Positions 7,695-7,871 of a DNA stretch of 7,871 nucleotides are shown piece after piece. The DNA is from Anaerolineaceae bacterium (lineage in GTDB: Bacteria; Chloroflexota; Anaerolineae; Anaerolineales; Anaerolineaceae): contig WOZA01000088.1 of the NCBI GenBank assembly GCA_011620505.1, forward strand, positions 1 to 7,871, in the 5' to 3' direction. Positions within the stretch are counted from its first letter, which is position 1. Every line of letters starts with the position of its first letter. The notes under the pieces were generated by a model. That model searched no databases. It was not told the DNA's origin and saw only the letters and a list, made by a program, of their open reading frames with translations. A program made the translations under genes and the position numbers.

Positions 7695-7700
7695 CTCCTA
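7695..7700 (-). promoter_or_regulatory. Ribosome binding site that sets the rpoB start
   Basis: TAGGAG lies 6 bases before the ATG at 7688 and only 3 bases before an in-frame TTG at 7691. The spacing favours the ATG. Confidence 0.75.
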
Positions 7701-7707
7701 ACATGAT

Positions 7708-7736
7708 AAAAGCGTGGGGCAATACGCATTCCACGC
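7708..7736 (-). promoter_or_regulatory. Hairpin with T run in the rpoB leader, possible attenuator
   Basis: In the transcript, GCGUGG (7736-7731) can pair with CCACGC (7717-7712), six bp of mostly GC. Inside, AAU can pair with AUU around a GCGU tetraloop, leaving a three-base bulge. UUUUAU follows directly. It lies between the rpoB promoter and its ribosome binding site, the layout of a leader terminator or attenuator. The stem is short, so termination may be weak. No competing antiterminator stem was found by eye. Confidence 0.4.
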
Positions 7737-7765
7737 GTCAGTTCAGGCATTAAGCGCAAGGTATT

Positions 7766-7794
7766 ATTATATAACAAATCGATATGCGAGTCAA
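7766..7794 (-). promoter_or_regulatory. Sigma-70 promoter of rpoB
   Basis: The -35 box TTGACT (7794-7789) matches consensus at five of six bases. It is followed by a 17-base spacer and a perfect -10 TATAAT (7771-7766). Transcription should start near 7760-7757, giving a leader of about 70 bases before the rpoB ATG. No rplJ or rplL lies between the promoter and rpoB, so rpoB appears to be driven directly from here. Confidence 0.85.
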
Positions 7795-7835
7795 TAGTCT
7801 TTTAGTTTTTCTCTATTCAACTGTGAAATTTGCAT
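7791..7835 (-). other. 14-codon frame upstream of rpoB, possible small ORF
   Basis: An ATG at 7835 is preceded 7 bases upstream by AAAGGAG (7849-7843), the best Shine-Dalgarno match in this control region. It opens a frame encoding MQISQLNREKLKDY, stopping with TGA inside the -35 box of the rpoB promoter. It could be a small upstream ORF on a transcript starting beyond the window. Transcription from the upstream TATAAT would begin after this ATG, so that promoter cannot express it. I do not recognise the peptide, and chance is a fair alternative. Confidence 0.25.
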
Positions 7836-7862
7836 TATAACACTCCTTTTCAATCCCCGCAA
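7834..7862 (-). promoter_or_regulatory. Possible second, upstream promoter of rpoB
   Basis: A perfect TATAAT (7839-7834) is preceded by TG plus one base, forming an extended -10. TTGCGG (7862-7857) lies 17 bases upstream and matches the -35 at three positions only. The extended -10 could compensate. The -10 overlaps the ATG of a 14-codon frame with a good ribosome binding site, so the TATAAT may be coincidental. Confidence 0.45.
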
Positions 7863-7871
7863 GTAATTTTT

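Overview
The window is a run of five core information-processing genes, all on the minus strand. In transcription order they are rpoB (RNA polymerase beta), rpsL (uS12), rpsG (uS7), fusA (EF-G) and rpsJ (uS10). Every long plus-strand frame lies opposite one of these genes and is a shadow. Base composition is moderate and spacers are short. The long Gram-positive-style uS12, the RpoB without the two E. coli lineage inserts but with a large insert near its C-terminus, and the overall flavour of the proteins suggest a Chloroflexota bacterium, probably Anaerolineae. That assignment rests on recalled sequence likeness, not on a search.

Right edge to rpoB (7871-7689): a 180-base control region. It holds a near-consensus sigma-70 promoter (TTGACT, 17 bases, TATAAT) and a second upstream TATAAT with an extended -10. 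A 14-codon reading frame with a good ribosome binding site overlaps that second -10. The expected rpoB leader is about 70 bases and contains a GC-rich hairpin followed by TTTT, a possible attenuator. rpoB (7688-3750) follows.

rpoB to rpsL (3749-3592): rpoC, the usual partner of rpoB, is missing. The 158-base gap instead holds two abutting perfect hairpins with a weak T tract (a probable terminator) and a third inverted repeat, then the strong ribosome binding site and GTG start of rpsL. rpoB therefore looks like its own transcription unit.

rpsL-rpsG-fusA-rpsJ (3591-136): a str-type operon joined directly to the first gene of the S10 operon, with tuf missing between fusA and rpsJ. These genes supply two 30S decoding and head proteins, the translocase EF-G, and S10/NusE, which also serves transcription antitermination. 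The spacers are 79, 36 and 62 bases.

Left edge (1-135): no confident gene. rplC, normally just after rpsJ, does not begin inside the window unless it starts at the very edge. The stretch holds a 7-bp hairpin and two interleaved perfect inverted repeats (8 and 7 bp) that could fold as an H-type pseudoknot.

I see no mobile element, CRISPR array, tRNA, rRNA or exotic defence or biosynthetic system. The points of interest are operon rearrangement (no rpoC, no tuf), a roughly 137-residue RpoB insert, two changed rifampicin-pocket residues, an altered conserved motif in EF-G domain V, and several candidate RNA control structures.
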